DNA of 64,000 nucleotides from Enterobacter quasihormaechei (GTDB lineage: Bacteria; Pseudomonadota; Gammaproteobacteria; Enterobacterales; Enterobacteriaceae), in contig NZ_SJON01000007.1 in NCBI RefSeq assembly GCF_004331385.1, positions 62,001 to 126,000 on the forward strand, read 5' to 3'. Below, piece after piece: positions 1-8,650 of the stretch (position 1 is the first letter of the stretch; every line of letters starts with the position of its first letter). Made by a program: the position numbers and the translations under genes. Under the pieces are notes generated by a model that worked only from the letters and a program-made list of their open reading frames with translations, made no database searches and had not been told where the DNA came from.

Positions 1-187
1 GACGGGCCTGCAAACGACCCAGCTTGAGAATATCCGATTCGAAAGTGGCATTAATTACCCCCCAGGGATGGGTGAGACCCAGCCGGGCGATACATTCCGC
101 AGACCAGGCCGCATAGGCGGCCTGTTGCTGGAAGTGCTGGGGAGAGACCATCTGGCCCCTGCCCCATAACGGTTGTTCCGTTTTCAT
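1..187 (-). CDS. tssK: TssK, type VI secretion baseplate subunit (partial)
   Basis: This is the N-terminal part of a T6SS baseplate protein; the left window edge removes the rest. The visible 62 residues start MKTEQPLWGRGQMVSPQHFQ and continue with an aromatic-rich helix and a VINATFESD stretch, which resembles the TssK (VasE/ImpJ) N-terminus. TssK joins the baseplate wedges to the TssL/TssM membrane complex in the cytoplasm. The gene begins 15 bp after the tssC stop on the same strand, the usual tssB-tssC-tssK order. Its ribosome site (AAGG/GGAAG) overlaps the end of tssC, so the genes are probably cotranscribed. Family assignment rests on motif resemblance and on gene order. Confidence 0.82.
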   Translation of the reverse strand, partial: MKTEQPLWGRGQMVSPQHFQQQAAYAAWSAECIARLGLTHPWGVINATFESDILKLGRLQAR

Positions 188-202
188 GCTTCCTGCCTTA
201 CG

Positions 203-1738
203 TTACGCTTTCGCTTTCGGCATCTGGCTTACCAGAGACAGGTTCACGTCCATCCCTTCCACCTGGAAATGCGGAACCGCATACAGCTTCACGCGGAAGA
301 AGCCCGGGTTGTCTTCGATATCTTCCACCACCACCTTCGCGTCACGCAGCGGATGCGAAGCCTGCAACTCATCGCCCGGATCGGTCATTTCAGTCACTAG
401 ACTACGCACCCAGGTATTCAGCTCCAGCTCCAGCAGACGGCGGTCCTTGGTGGTGCCGATGTTCTCGCGCTGAATCAGCTTCAGGTAGTGCGCAATACGC
501 GACAGCAGGAAGATGTAAGGCAGACGGGCATTGATGCGGCTATTGGCCGTCGCATCTGCGGTGTCGTACAGCGCCGGTTTCTGAGCGGAGTTGGCCGAGA
601 AGAAGCAGGCGTAATCGCGGTTTTTGTAGTACGACAGTGGGATAAAGCCAAGATTGGCGAACTCAAATTCGCGAGTCTCCGGGATCATCACTTCGGACGG
701 TATCTTCACCTGGTTACCGGTACCGAGGTCGTACAGGTGGATCGGCAGATCTTTCACCGCTCCGCCCGCCTGCGGGCCGCGGATTTGCACGCACCAGCCG
801 TTATTGATGAAGCTCTTCACCATATTAGAGGCAAAGGAGAACGACGCGCTGGTCCACAGGTATTTCTCGTGATCCGGGCCTTTCACTTGCTCAACGTAGT
901 TGAAGCTGCGAACAGGCACGGTATCAGGGCCATACGGCAAACGCCCCAGCACGCGCGGCATCACCAGGCCGATATAGCGGGCGTCGTCAGTGTCGCGGAA
1001 GGATTTCCACTTGATGTATTCAGCGCGGTCGAAGTAGTTGCCGATATCCTTAATCGCAGCAACCTCTTCCATAGAATCTTTCAGGAAGAATTTCGGGCCG
1101 ACAGAGCCAATAAACGGCATGTGTGCGGCAGCAGACACTTTAGAGATGTTGCGCAGCAGCGCCACATCCTGCGGGCTGGCGTCAAATTCATAGGATGAAA
1201 TGACTGAACCAATCGGCTCGCCGCCCGGGGTGTCGTATTCGGCGGTATAAGTGTGCCAGTAGAGGCCGCTCTGGATCAGTTCCGGTGCATCCTCAAAATC
1301 CTGGCGCAGGTCGTCCTTGGAGACGTCCAGAATCTCGGTTTTCACATTCTGGCGGTAGTCGGTGCTGTCCACCAGCTGCTTCAGGCCGCGCCACAGGGAT
1401 TCCACTTTCTGGAACTCCTGATGATGCATTACGGCATCCAGCTGACGGCTAATCTGAAAATCCAGCTCGGCGATATGGTGGTCAATCAGCGTCTTGTCGA
1501 GCTTATCCACGGGCTGACCGGATTTGCGGATGCAGTCCATAAATACCTGCATCGCCGCCGTCAGGCGTTCACCCGCCGGAGTGTCAGAAAGCGCGGCATC
1601 ATCCAGAAACGCATTGATATCACCCAGGCTGGAGGCCGGAGTGAGGTTGATTTTTTCAAACAGGGAGGCGTAAACGCCCTCTTTTTCCAGTACGGTGGTC
1701 TGCCCCTGCGCGGAGGCGGTTTCAGTATTCACAGACAT
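203..1738 (-). CDS. tssC: TssC (VipB-like), type VI secretion contractile sheath large subunit
   Basis: This is the large sheath subunit. With TssB it polymerises into the cytoplasmic contractile tube that propels the Hcp/VgrG spike. The protein is about 511 residues, typical for TssC. It has the characteristic central block EFDASPQDVALLRNISKV followed by AAHMPFIGSVGPKFF, and the conserved C-terminal half (GWCVQIRGPQAGG, SRIAHYLKLIQRENIGT). An in-frame ATG lies two codons upstream at 1744, but a GGGA ribosome site sits 8 nt before the ATG at 1738 and only 2-3 nt before the other, so 1738 is preferred. It follows tssB after a 40-bp gap. Confidence 0.95.
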   Translation of the reverse strand: MSVNTETASAQGQTTVLEKEGVYASLFEKINLTPASSLGDINAFLDDAALSDTPAGERLTAAMQVFMDCIRKSGQPVDKLDKTLIDHHIAELDFQISRQLDAVMHHQEFQKVESLWRGLKQLVDSTDYRQNVKTEILDVSKDDLRQDFEDAPELIQSGLYWHTYTAEYDTPGGEPIGSVISSYEFDASPQDVALLRNISKVSAAAHMPFIGSVGPKFFLKDSMEEVAAIKDIGNYFDRAEYIKWKSFRDTDDARYIGLVMPRVLGRLPYGPDTVPVRSFNYVEQVKGPDHEKYLWTSASFSFASNMVKSFINNGWCVQIRGPQAGGAVKDLPIHLYDLGTGNQVKIPSEVMIPETREFEFANLGFIPLSYYKNRDYACFFSANSAQKPALYDTADATANSRINARLPYIFLLSRIAHYLKLIQRENIGTTKDRRLLELELNTWVRSLVTEMTDPGDELQASHPLRDAKVVVEDIEDNPGFFRVKLYAVPHFQVEGMDVNLSLVSQMPKAKA

Positions 1739-1778
1739 CAGCATATTCCCGGTTAATCCATTAAATTACACATGCCGC

Positions 1779-2270
1779 TTATTTCGGGGCCAGTGCACTC
1801 ATTTCGTCGCGTAATTCCTGAGACAGCGCTGGGTCTTTAAGAATTTTCTCGAGTTCTTTTCTGAAAGTAGCGTTATCAAGAAGATTGGATTTGAGATCGC
1901 GTAATAAATTACGCATAGCCAGCATGGCACGGAGCTGAGGGATCTGGCGGGCCACCTGTTCAGGTTCGAAATCCTTAATATCGGAGAAGTTAAGTTTTAT
2001 ACTTTCTTCAGAACCATCCCCTGCCATTGTGTTAGGAACCGTCAGATTAACTCCCGGGTTAAATTCCGAAAGTACACTGTTGAAGTTATTTTTATTGACG
2101 TTGATTTTCTCCCTTTCGGATAATGGACGATTCTCTTTTCCATTACTGAAATCACCGACGGTAAGGAGTTTAAGCGGCAGTTCAACTTTCTTCTGCGCGC
2201 CACCTGTATGCAGCGCCAGCTTTAAATTTATGCGTGCCTTGGGCACCTCATTCTGGAACGAATCGGCCAT
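1779..2270 (-). CDS. tssB: TssB (VipA-like), type VI secretion sheath small subunit
   Basis: This is the small sheath subunit that pairs with TssC. The 163-residue protein starts MADSFQNEVPKARINLKLAL, a hallmark TssB N-terminus, then carries the PLKLLTVGDFS block and a C-terminal helical region with RNLLRDLKSNLLDN. The ATG at 2270 follows an AAAGGGA ribosome site; a TTG six codons upstream keeps the frame open but lacks such a site. It is the first visible gene of the T6SS operon, and the AT-rich region beyond it holds the probable promoter. Effectors, Hcp and VgrG lie outside the window, so the target of the system cannot be judged. Confidence 0.95.
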   Translation of the reverse strand: MADSFQNEVPKARINLKLALHTGGAQKKVELPLKLLTVGDFSNGKENRPLSEREKINVNKNNFNSVLSEFNPGVNLTVPNTMAGDGSEESIKLNFSDIKDFEPEQVARQIPQLRAMLAMRNLLRDLKSNLLDNATFRKELEKILKDPALSQELRDEMSALAPK

Positions 2271-2328
2271 AGCAGTCCCTTTCTTCAAAAGAAATAATGT
2301 TAAGTGAGTGACGGTTCTTTACAAACCC

Positions 2329-2358
2329 ATATTAGAACAAAAGGCCATTCTAGATCAA
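2329..2358 (-). promoter_or_regulatory. Candidate sigma-70 promoter for tssB
   Basis: Read on the minus strand there is a -35-like TTGATC (2353-2358), an 18-bp spacer and a -10-like TAATAT (2329-2334). It lies about 60 bp upstream of the tssB start in AT-rich DNA with several GATCAA-type repeats. It was recognised by eye only. No sigma-54 (-24/-12) element is visible here. Confidence 0.35.
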
Positions 2359-2739
2359 CTAATCAGATCAAAGATCTACATTTGGACTTTTCTTAAGAAT
2401 TTTCCACTAACCATTAGTATTTATAAATACCAGACATACATGGCACGTAGAAAGTATTAACCATTTATTCACAATAAACCAGCAGGAATGCCTGCGTTAA
2501 TAGAGAATATTGAATTCATTGCCCCCTGTCGCTGAGTAATTGATTTTTATCAAAGCGATTCTAAACATCAGCCGCAGAAGCGCAACCTAATATCATCTTA
2601 TCCAATAAACCTGCTGAATATGGAAAAGTCCTATACCGGACGAAATCAGGTTTTAAATAGCAGAAATCATGCTGTTATACAGATAATGAATTAATGGTTA
2701 CGCGCTTTTCGATAAACCGGAAGAGTAATTTCGCTGGAA

Positions 2740-2770
2740 GCATTCATCAAAAGAATGAATGCCACTTTTT
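2740..2770 (+). terminator. Terminator-like hairpin with no gene upstream on its strand
   Basis: GCATTCAT (2740-2747) pairs with ATGAATGC (2755-2762) across a 7-nt loop, and CACTTTTTAT follows on the plus strand. This looks like a weak intrinsic terminator, yet no plus-strand gene precedes it. It could end a small RNA or be chance in AT-rich DNA. Confidence 0.3.
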
Positions 2771-2823
2771 ATGGAAGGATTTTTGGTAATAACTCGCCTG
2801 TAAATAGCATTAACCCTGCGTTC

Positions 2824-2871
2824 AGGCGCTTAAGCGATGTACGACTATTTGCCTTAGCCACTTAAGCGCCT
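2824..2871. repeat. 11-bp inverted repeat downstream of mppA
   Basis: AGGCGCTTAAG (2824-2834) and CTTAAGCGCCT (2861-2871) are perfect complements separated by 26 nt. The right arm ends 9 bp past the mppA stop codon. It may fold in the mppA 3' end as a stabiliser or terminator, although no U-run follows on the minus strand. Confidence 0.45.
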
Positions 2872-2880
2872 TACCTGGTT

Positions 2881-4497
2881 TTAATGCTTTTCAATATACA
2901 TTGTACGACTGTACGCAACATCCTCTGGGTTATTTATCGGATACCCTTTAACCCAGGGCTTAATGAGACGACCATTGGTGTACTGATAAATAGGGGCAAT
3001 CGGTGCTTTCTCGGTGAGGATCTTCTCGGCCATGTTGTAGTCTGCATTACGCGCTTTTTCAGTCGTTTCAAGCGTCGCCTGGTGAAGAATCTTATCGTAA
3101 GCAGGATCGTTGAACCGGGAGATATTGCCGGTGTGTGAGGAGGTCAGCAGCGACAGGAATGTCGACGGCTCATTGTAGTCCCCTACCCACGACGCACGGA
3201 TCACGTCAAAATTCCCGGTATTGCGGCTGTCGATGTAGGTCTTCCACTCCTGATTCTGCAACTTAACGTCAACGCCCAGATTTTTCTTCCACATAGATGC
3301 GACGGCAATTGCGATTTTCTGGTGGTTTTCAGACGTGTTGTACAGCAGCGTTAATTTCAGCGGGCGCTGGGGGCCATAGCCTGCCGCCTGCAATAACGTT
3401 TTTGCCTGAGCATTTAGCTCCTGCTGTGACATCTGCTCAAATGGCGAGGTTTCCGGCGTAAAACCCGCAGTGACATCAGGAGTGAAATGCCAGGCCGGTT
3501 TCTCACCGGTTCCCAGAACTTTTTCCGCCATAATGCGCCGATCGATAGTCATGCTGAGCGCCAGACGCACGCGCGCATCTGCGGTTGGGCCTTTTTGCGT
3601 GTTAAACGCGTAGTAATAGGTACCAAGCTGTGGCGGAGTATATACCTGCCCCGGAATATCCTTTAGCAGCTTCTGGTACATGTTTTTGGGAAATGATTCC
3701 GTGATATCAATGTCGCCCGCCAGGTAGCGTTTGGTCGCTGAGGACTCCTGGTTGATCGGCACGAATGTGACTTTTTTTATCACCGTATTGGCGTTATCCC
3801 AGTAGTGAGTGTTCGGCTCAACCACCAGCTTTTCATTCACCACGCGGTCTTTCAGCATATATGCACCGTTGCCGATGAGCGCGCCAGGGCGCGTCCATTC
3901 TTTACCGCTTTCCACGTTTGCCTTTTGAACCGGATAGAACGCAAAGTTCGCCGTGAGGTTGCTGAACCATGGCAGCGGTTTGTCCAGCTGCACGCGCAGC
4001 GTTTTAGCATCAACTGCCGTCACGCCAAGCGTATCCGGAGCAGCTTTTCCATCAATAATGGCCTGCGCATTGTTAATGCCTGCGAGCGCTGCAAACCAGG
4101 CGAAAGGTGACGTCGTTTTGGGATCAACCAGGCGACGCCAGCTGTAGACAAAATCTTGTGCCGTCACCGGGCTACCGTCAGACCACTTAGCGTTATCCCG
4201 CAACGTGAACGTCCAGACACGGTTATCATTGCTCTGCCATCGCGTCGCCACGCCGGGAACCAACTCCCCTTTTTCGTTCTGATTCACCAGCCCTTCATAA
4301 AGGTCGCGGATCACCTGTATCTCGGGTAAACCCACCGCTTTTGCCGGATCGAGCGAAGCGGGTTCATCTTTAATGTGTCGAACCAGCTCCTGCTTTTGCG
4401 CCAGAACCGTTCCTTTGGGAACCTCCGCGGCATATGAAAGTGAAGAAAGCCCGCACAGCCACAGCGCAGTACAAAGAAGCGAAACAGGATGCTTCAT
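2881..4497 (-). CDS. mppA: MppA, periplasmic murein-peptide binding protein
   Basis: This is a periplasmic solute-binding protein of the OppA/SBP_bac_5 family that captures murein tripeptide and hands it to the Opp permease. The 538 residues match MppA length. The N-terminus has a classic signal peptide (MKHPVSLLCTALWLCGLSSL, cleavage near SYA-AEVPKG). The mature part begins with the family signature EPASLDPAKAVGLPE, followed by SDGSPVTAQDFVYSWRRL. The neighbours mpaA and ycjG degrade the imported peptide, which supports MppA over OppA. The gene is transcribed divergently from mpaA. No permease genes are nearby, as expected for a protein that uses Opp. Confidence 0.93.
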   Translation of the reverse strand: MKHPVSLLCTALWLCGLSSLSYAAEVPKGTVLAQKQELVRHIKDEPASLDPAKAVGLPEIQVIRDLYEGLVNQNEKGELVPGVATRWQSNDNRVWTFTLRDNAKWSDGSPVTAQDFVYSWRRLVDPKTTSPFAWFAALAGINNAQAIIDGKAAPDTLGVTAVDAKTLRVQLDKPLPWFSNLTANFAFYPVQKANVESGKEWTRPGALIGNGAYMLKDRVVNEKLVVEPNTHYWDNANTVIKKVTFVPINQESSATKRYLAGDIDITESFPKNMYQKLLKDIPGQVYTPPQLGTYYYAFNTQKGPTADARVRLALSMTIDRRIMAEKVLGTGEKPAWHFTPDVTAGFTPETSPFEQMSQQELNAQAKTLLQAAGYGPQRPLKLTLLYNTSENHQKIAIAVASMWKKNLGVDVKLQNQEWKTYIDSRNTGNFDVIRASWVGDYNEPSTFLSLLTSSHTGNISRFNDPAYDKILHQATLETTEKARNADYNMAEKILTEKAPIAPIYQYTNGRLIKPWVKGYPINNPEDVAYSRTMYIEKH

Positions 4498-4680
4498 ACG
4501 ATCCCCTTAATGATGTCAGGTAACAGGCAGATGCGTAATTATTTGTTTCGACACGGAGAAATGCAAATGCTTCCTCTGGAAAGTTGATGTCAGGCAATTT
4601 TCCATCCAGACGGAAACTATTTGATTAAGCGCGGGTTTTGCACAACACTGCCATAAGCGACTTCATCATCAGGGTTTACT

Positions 4681-5394
4681 ATGGCAACCACCCGACCAAG
4701 AACGCAACGCGGCGCCTTCCCGCCCGGGACTGAACATTATGGCCGCTCATTTTTAGGCGCTCCACTGATCTGGTTTCCCGCACCTGAGCCCGATCGTACC
4801 AGCGGCTTAATCATTGCGGGCACGCATGGCGATGAAAACTCGTCCATCGTGACGCTTTCATGCGCGCTACGTACGCTGGCCCCCGATTTACGACGACATC
4901 ATGTGATTTTGACCGTCAACCCGGACGGTTGCCAGCTTGGATTACGGGCAAATGCACGAGGCGTTGACCTTAACAGGAATTTTCCGGCAGCAAACTGGCG
5001 CGCGGGTGAAACGGTGTATCGCTGGAACAGTTCGGCGCAGGAACGCGATGTGGTCCTGCTCACGGGCGACAAACCGGGTTCCGAGCCCGAGACTCAGGCG
5101 TTGTGCCAGCTTATTCATAAGATCCACCCGGCCTGGGTAGTCTCTTTCCACGATCCCCTCGCCTGTATTGAAGATCCTCGTCATACGGCGCTCGGGCAGT
5201 GGCTGGCGGATGCGTTTGCTCTTCCGCTGGTAACCAGCGTCGGCTATGAAACTCCCGGGTCGTTTGGAAGCTGGTGCGCCGATCTCGGCCTGCACTGTAT
5301 CACCGCAGAATTTCCGCCGATCTCCTCGGATGAAGCGAGTGAAAAATACCTCAAAGCGATGACAGATTTTCTGCGCTGGCAGCCTCAAAGATGA
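4681..5394 (+). CDS. mpaA: MpaA, murein peptide amidase A
   Basis: This is a cytoplasmic zinc carboxypeptidase of the M14 family. It cleaves the gamma-D-Glu-meso-diaminopimelate bond of recycled murein tripeptide to give L-Ala-D-Glu and diaminopimelate. The zinc motif HGDE lies in AGTHGDENSS (about residue 50), the substrate-binding RNFP in GVDLNRNFPA, a metal-ligand His in VSFHDP, and the catalytic Glu in ITAEFPPISSDE. Its 237 residues are close to the E. coli length. The 3' end overlaps the convergent ycjG by 10 bp, so neither gene has its own terminator between them. The product of MpaA is the substrate of YcjG. Confidence 0.94.
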   Translation: MATTRPRTQRGAFPPGTEHYGRSFLGAPLIWFPAPEPDRTSGLIIAGTHGDENSSIVTLSCALRTLAPDLRRHHVILTVNPDGCQLGLRANARGVDLNRNFPAANWRAGETVYRWNSSAQERDVVLLTGDKPGSEPETQALCQLIHKIHPAWVVSFHDPLACIEDPRHTALGQWLADAFALPLVTSVGYETPGSFGSWCADLGLHCITAEFPPISSDEASEKYLKAMTDFLRWQPQR

Positions 5395-6350
5395 AGAACG
5401 CCAGAGGTAAAACTCAGGGCGGGTGAAACGTCAACCGCCAGCCAGGTTGGGCCATCCAGATCGGCAAAACGCACGCTGTTCACCAGCGGGAGTGCAGCGC
5501 CGATCGCTCTGGACGTGCACAACATACAGCCCAGCATCAGGGTAAAGCCTTGCGCCTGCGCATGCTTTGCCAGCGCCAGGGCCTCGGTTAACCCCCCTGT
5601 TTTATCCAGTTTGATGTTCACCATCTCGTAGCGGCCTTTGAGATCTGACAGACTTTCACGTGTATGACAGCTTTCATCTGCACAGACGGGAAGCGGATGA
5701 ATAAAATTCGCCAGCGCGGCGTCGTCGTCTGCCGGGAGAGGTTGCTCCAGCATGGCAACGCCCAGATCGGCAAGCAGCTGACAGCGGGCCGCCAGCCCTT
5801 CGCTGTGCCATGACTCGTTCGCGTCGACTATCAGGATGGCATCTGGTACCGCCGCCCGAATGGCGACCATGCGTTCGCTAATCAGACGATCGTCGAGCTT
5901 CACCTTTAATAAGGTTGCACCGGTGGCATATAACGCCTGAGCGCTGGCCGCCATTTGCTCGGGTTCACCGATGACGACCGTTTGCGCGGTGACGATCGAT
6001 TGCGGCAGCGTAACGTCCAGCAGTGAAGGCAGCGGTTTGTGTTGCTTCGCCGCTTCCAGACTCCAGAGCGCGCAGTCAATCGCATTGCGTGCCGCGCCGG
6101 CCGGCAACCGCTGCTGAAGGACCTCACGCGTCAGGCCCGCCTGCAAGTCGGGCACCACCGTCATAATTTGCGCCATGACTGAGGCCAGGCTTTCTCCGTA
6201 GCGAGGATAAGGGGTACATTCCCCGACGCCCTTTACGCCATCCTCTTCACATTCAACCACCACCACGCAGGCCTCATTACGGCTGCCGCGCGAGATCACA
6301 AACGGGGTGTGCAATGGCCAGGCTTCTTCATAGACCTTAACGCTTCTCAT
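5385..6350 (-). CDS. ycjG: YcjG, L-Ala-D/L-Glu epimerase
   Basis: This enolase-superfamily enzyme epimerises the L-Ala-D-Glu released from murein recycling to L-Ala-L-Glu, which peptidases can hydrolyse. The expected residues are visible in order: the catalytic Lys pair in LLKVKLDD, metal ligands in IVDANESW, MLEQPLPADD and CADESCHT, and the second catalytic Lys in VNIKLDKTGG. The ATG at 6350 is chosen because AAGGAG precedes it by 8 nt and gives 321 residues; the frame stays open further upstream without a ribosome site. It converges on mpaA and is divergent from tpx. Confidence 0.94.
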   Translation of the reverse strand: MRSVKVYEEAWPLHTPFVISRGSRNEACVVVVECEEDGVKGVGECTPYPRYGESLASVMAQIMTVVPDLQAGLTREVLQQRLPAGAARNAIDCALWSLEAAKQHKPLPSLLDVTLPQSIVTAQTVVIGEPEQMAASAQALYATGATLLKVKLDDRLISERMVAIRAAVPDAILIVDANESWHSEGLAARCQLLADLGVAMLEQPLPADDDAALANFIHPLPVCADESCHTRESLSDLKGRYEMVNIKLDKTGGLTEALALAKHAQAQGFTLMLGCMLCTSRAIGAALPLVNSVRFADLDGPTWLAVDVSPALSFTSGVLHL

Positions 6351-6456
6351 CACTGACTCCTTGCAGGCCGGTAAGGCATAAAATTGGTTTGCCGTGCTAA
6401 CTGCGGATGACATACACTAGCTACGACGTTAACTATTTGTAAACAGGAAGATATCT

Positions 6457-6963
6457 ATGTCACAACTCGTTCATTTCCAGGGCAACCCGGTAGCTGTTGC
6501 AGGTTCCATCCCTCAGTCTGGCAGCAAAGCACAGCCTTTTACTCTGGTGGCTAAAGATCTGTCTGACGTCACGCTGAGCCAGTTTGCTGGCAAACGTAAA
6601 GTCCTGAACATTTTCCCAAGCATCGATACGGGCGTTTGCGCGGCATCCGTGCGTAAATTCAACCAGCTGGCGACCGAAATGGACAACACCGTGGTGCTGT
6701 GCATTTCTGCTGACCTGCCGTTTGCCCAGTCCCGCTTCTGCGGCGCTGAAGGCCTGAGCAACGTCATCACCCTTTCCACTCTGCGTAGCCCGGATTTCCT
6801 GGAGCAATACGGCGTTGCCATTTCAGAAGGCGCGCTGAAAGGTCTGGCTGCACGTGCGGTGCTGGTCATCGACGAAAACGACAACGTTGTTTTCAGCGAG
6901 CTGGTTAACGAAATCACCACCGAACCGGATTACACCGCTGCACTTGAGGCACTTAAAGCCTAA
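6457..6963 (+). CDS. tpx: Tpx, thiol peroxidase
   Basis: This is an atypical 2-Cys peroxiredoxin that reduces hydroperoxides, preferring lipid hydroperoxides, with thioredoxin as donor. Of its 168 residues, the peroxidatic Cys61 lies in [10 protein letters not shown] and the resolving Cys95 in SRFCGAEG, both at the positions known for E. coli Tpx. AGGAAG precedes the start codon. The gene stands alone between divergent ycjG and convergent tyrR and ends in a strong bidirectional terminator. Confidence 0.97.
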   Translation: MSQLVHFQGNPVAVAGSIPQSGSKAQPFTLVAKDLSDVTLSQFAGKRKVLNIFPSIDTGVCAASVRKFNQLATEMDNTVVLCISADLPFAQSRFCGAEGLSNVITLSTLRSPDFLEQYGVAISEGALKGLAARAVLVIDENDNVVFSELVNEITTEPDYTAALEALKA

Positions 6964-6967
6964 ACGT

Positions 6968-6995
6968 AAAAAAGCCTCTGCAAAGAGGCTTTTTT
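6968..6995. terminator. Bidirectional terminator between tpx and tyrR
   Basis: AAAAAAGCCTCT (6968-6979) pairs perfectly with AGAGGCTTTTTT (6984-6995) around a GCAA loop. The T-run on plus serves tpx and the A-run (T on minus) serves tyrR. Confidence 0.93.
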
Positions 6996-6997
6996 GT

Positions 6998-8539
6998 TTA
7001 TTCGTCACCCTTCTTCTGATTCAACCCATATTCACGCAGCTTATTCGCAATCGCGGTATGTGAGACCCCAAGACGTTTCGCCAGCTTGCGCGTGCTCGGA
7101 TAGCTACGATAGAGCTGCGTTAACACCGAACGCTCGAAACGACTGGTGATGTCGTCCAGCGAGCCCTCCATTGCCTCTTCGCCTACCAATACCGTCCCGG
7201 CATCGTAATCCGGCAACAAAATATCCTGAGGACGCAGTTCATACCCTTCAAGCTGAGTTAATGCGCGATAAACCGCATTTTTTAGCTGACGAATATTGCC
7301 CGGCCAGCCGTAACGCGTCAGCACGGTGCCGAGGTCGGCAGAAAGCTTCGGACGCGGCACGCCCTGCTCGTCGGCAAAACGGGCGACGAACAGCTCCGTC
7401 AACGGCATGATGTCCTGCGGGCAATCGCGCAGCGGCGGAATATTGAGCGTCAGAACGTTCAGACGATAGTAGAGATCTTCGCGGAATACCCCTTTCTGCA
7501 CCAGCTCCACCAGGTTTTTCTGGGTGGCGCAGATGACGCGCACATCCACGTGCACTTCATGATCTTCCCCCACGCGACGGAACGTGCCGTCATTCAGAAA
7601 GCGCAGCAGCTTCGCCTGCATGCGGGGCGACATTTCGCCAATCTCGTCCAGCAGCACCGAACCGCCGTTTGCCTGTTCAAAGAAGCCTTTTTTACCTTCC
7701 GGCGCATGCCCGAACAGCTCGCTTTCCACCGCATCTTCCGGAATCGATGCACAGTTCAGCGCCAGATACGGTTTTGCCGCGCGCGGGCTGGCCATGTGCA
7801 CAGCATGCGCCAGCAGATCTTTCCCCGTGCCGGTATCACCGGTAATCAGCAGCGGCGCGGTCAGATTAGCCAGCTTGCGCGCCTGGTCGATCACGTGACG
7901 CATCTTCGGGCTTACCGCAATAATCTGGCTGAAAGCGCCAACGTCCTGGCTGGACAGATTTTGCAACTGGCGGCCCATGCGCACCGTGGAGCGCAGCATG
8001 ATCACTGCGCCGGTCAGCACCCGCGCAGCATTTTCGCCTTTCAGGTAGACCGGCGTGATCTCCATCAGGAAATTCTGTCCGTTAATGACGACGTGCTCGC
8101 TATGGGTATTTTGCGGGCTGCTGTCCAGCCAGCGCTGGAAATTAAACCCCGGGATCAGCTGCGTAGCGTGGTGACCGATGAGCTTTTCCTGGCTCTGCGC
8201 AAACAGCTGGCAGCTGGCCTGGTTAACGCGCTCGACTTTATTTTTCAGATCGAGAGACAGAAACGGCTCCGGCATCGCTTCCAGCAGCGCGCTCAGCGCG
8301 AGATGTTCTCGCTCGGACGGCATCCAGGGGATGGTGCGAACATCCGTAACGCCAGCGATACGGCGGATTTCCGCCATCAGGCTACTGAAGGTATTAAATT
8401 CAATTTCGGCAAAGTTGAGGTAAATTCGCCCGACAGGGTCGATCTCAATGCCACGTAAATCAATGCTACGTAAAACAAGAAGATCGAGTAACTCGCGGGT
8501 CAGACCGAGACGGTCCTCACAAAAGACTTCCAGACGCAT
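6998..8539 (-). CDS. tyrR: TyrR, aromatic amino acid regulator
   Basis: This regulator of aromatic amino acid biosynthesis and transport responds to tyrosine, phenylalanine and tryptophan. The 513 residues equal the E. coli length. Domains in order: an ACT domain at the N-terminus (MRLEVFCEDRLGLTRELLDL), a PAS domain from about residue 80, an AAA+ core with Walker A GDTGTGKD near residue 234 and Walker B VLLDEIGEM, and a C-terminal Fis-type helix-turn-helix (STRKLAKRLGVSHTAIANK). The loop that reads GAFTGA in sigma-54 activators is replaced here by GHAPEGKKG. This is normal for TyrR, which acts with sigma-70. Confidence 0.97.
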   Translation of the reverse strand: MRLEVFCEDRLGLTRELLDLLVLRSIDLRGIEIDPVGRIYLNFAEIEFNTFSSLMAEIRRIAGVTDVRTIPWMPSEREHLALSALLEAMPEPFLSLDLKNKVERVNQASCQLFAQSQEKLIGHHATQLIPGFNFQRWLDSSPQNTHSEHVVINGQNFLMEITPVYLKGENAARVLTGAVIMLRSTVRMGRQLQNLSSQDVGAFSQIIAVSPKMRHVIDQARKLANLTAPLLITGDTGTGKDLLAHAVHMASPRAAKPYLALNCASIPEDAVESELFGHAPEGKKGFFEQANGGSVLLDEIGEMSPRMQAKLLRFLNDGTFRRVGEDHEVHVDVRVICATQKNLVELVQKGVFREDLYYRLNVLTLNIPPLRDCPQDIMPLTELFVARFADEQGVPRPKLSADLGTVLTRYGWPGNIRQLKNAVYRALTQLEGYELRPQDILLPDYDAGTVLVGEEAMEGSLDDITSRFERSVLTQLYRSYPSTRKLAKRLGVSHTAIANKLREYGLNQKKGDE

Positions 8540-8650
8540 GGGAAATTCACCGTTTAAGCCATTAACAGTAAAATGATATGTCAGATCACGGTGTTCGGGA
8601 AGGTGGCTGTCAACAAATATTGACAGCCCGCACGATTAGTAAACAAATCC

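Larger units (their letters stand above)
2289..2880. other. AT-rich intergenic region between tssB and mppA, no gene seen
   Basis: About 600 bp with no credible coding sequence on either strand. It is visibly richer in A and T than its neighbours, as is common next to T6SS clusters silenced by H-NS. It contains the candidate tssB promoter, a short hairpin at 2740-2762 followed by a T-run on the plus strand, and a long inverted repeat at 2824-2871 just past the mppA stop. Confidence 0.6.

Noticed and set aside
2271-2420. Sigma-54 promoter for the T6SS operon
   Set aside because: No GG-N10-GC element with proper context was found on the minus strand; a sigma-70-like pair fits better.
6998-8539. 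Missing GAFTGA loop in TyrR as a possible lesion
   Set aside because: TyrR proteins normally lack it because they work with sigma-70 polymerase.
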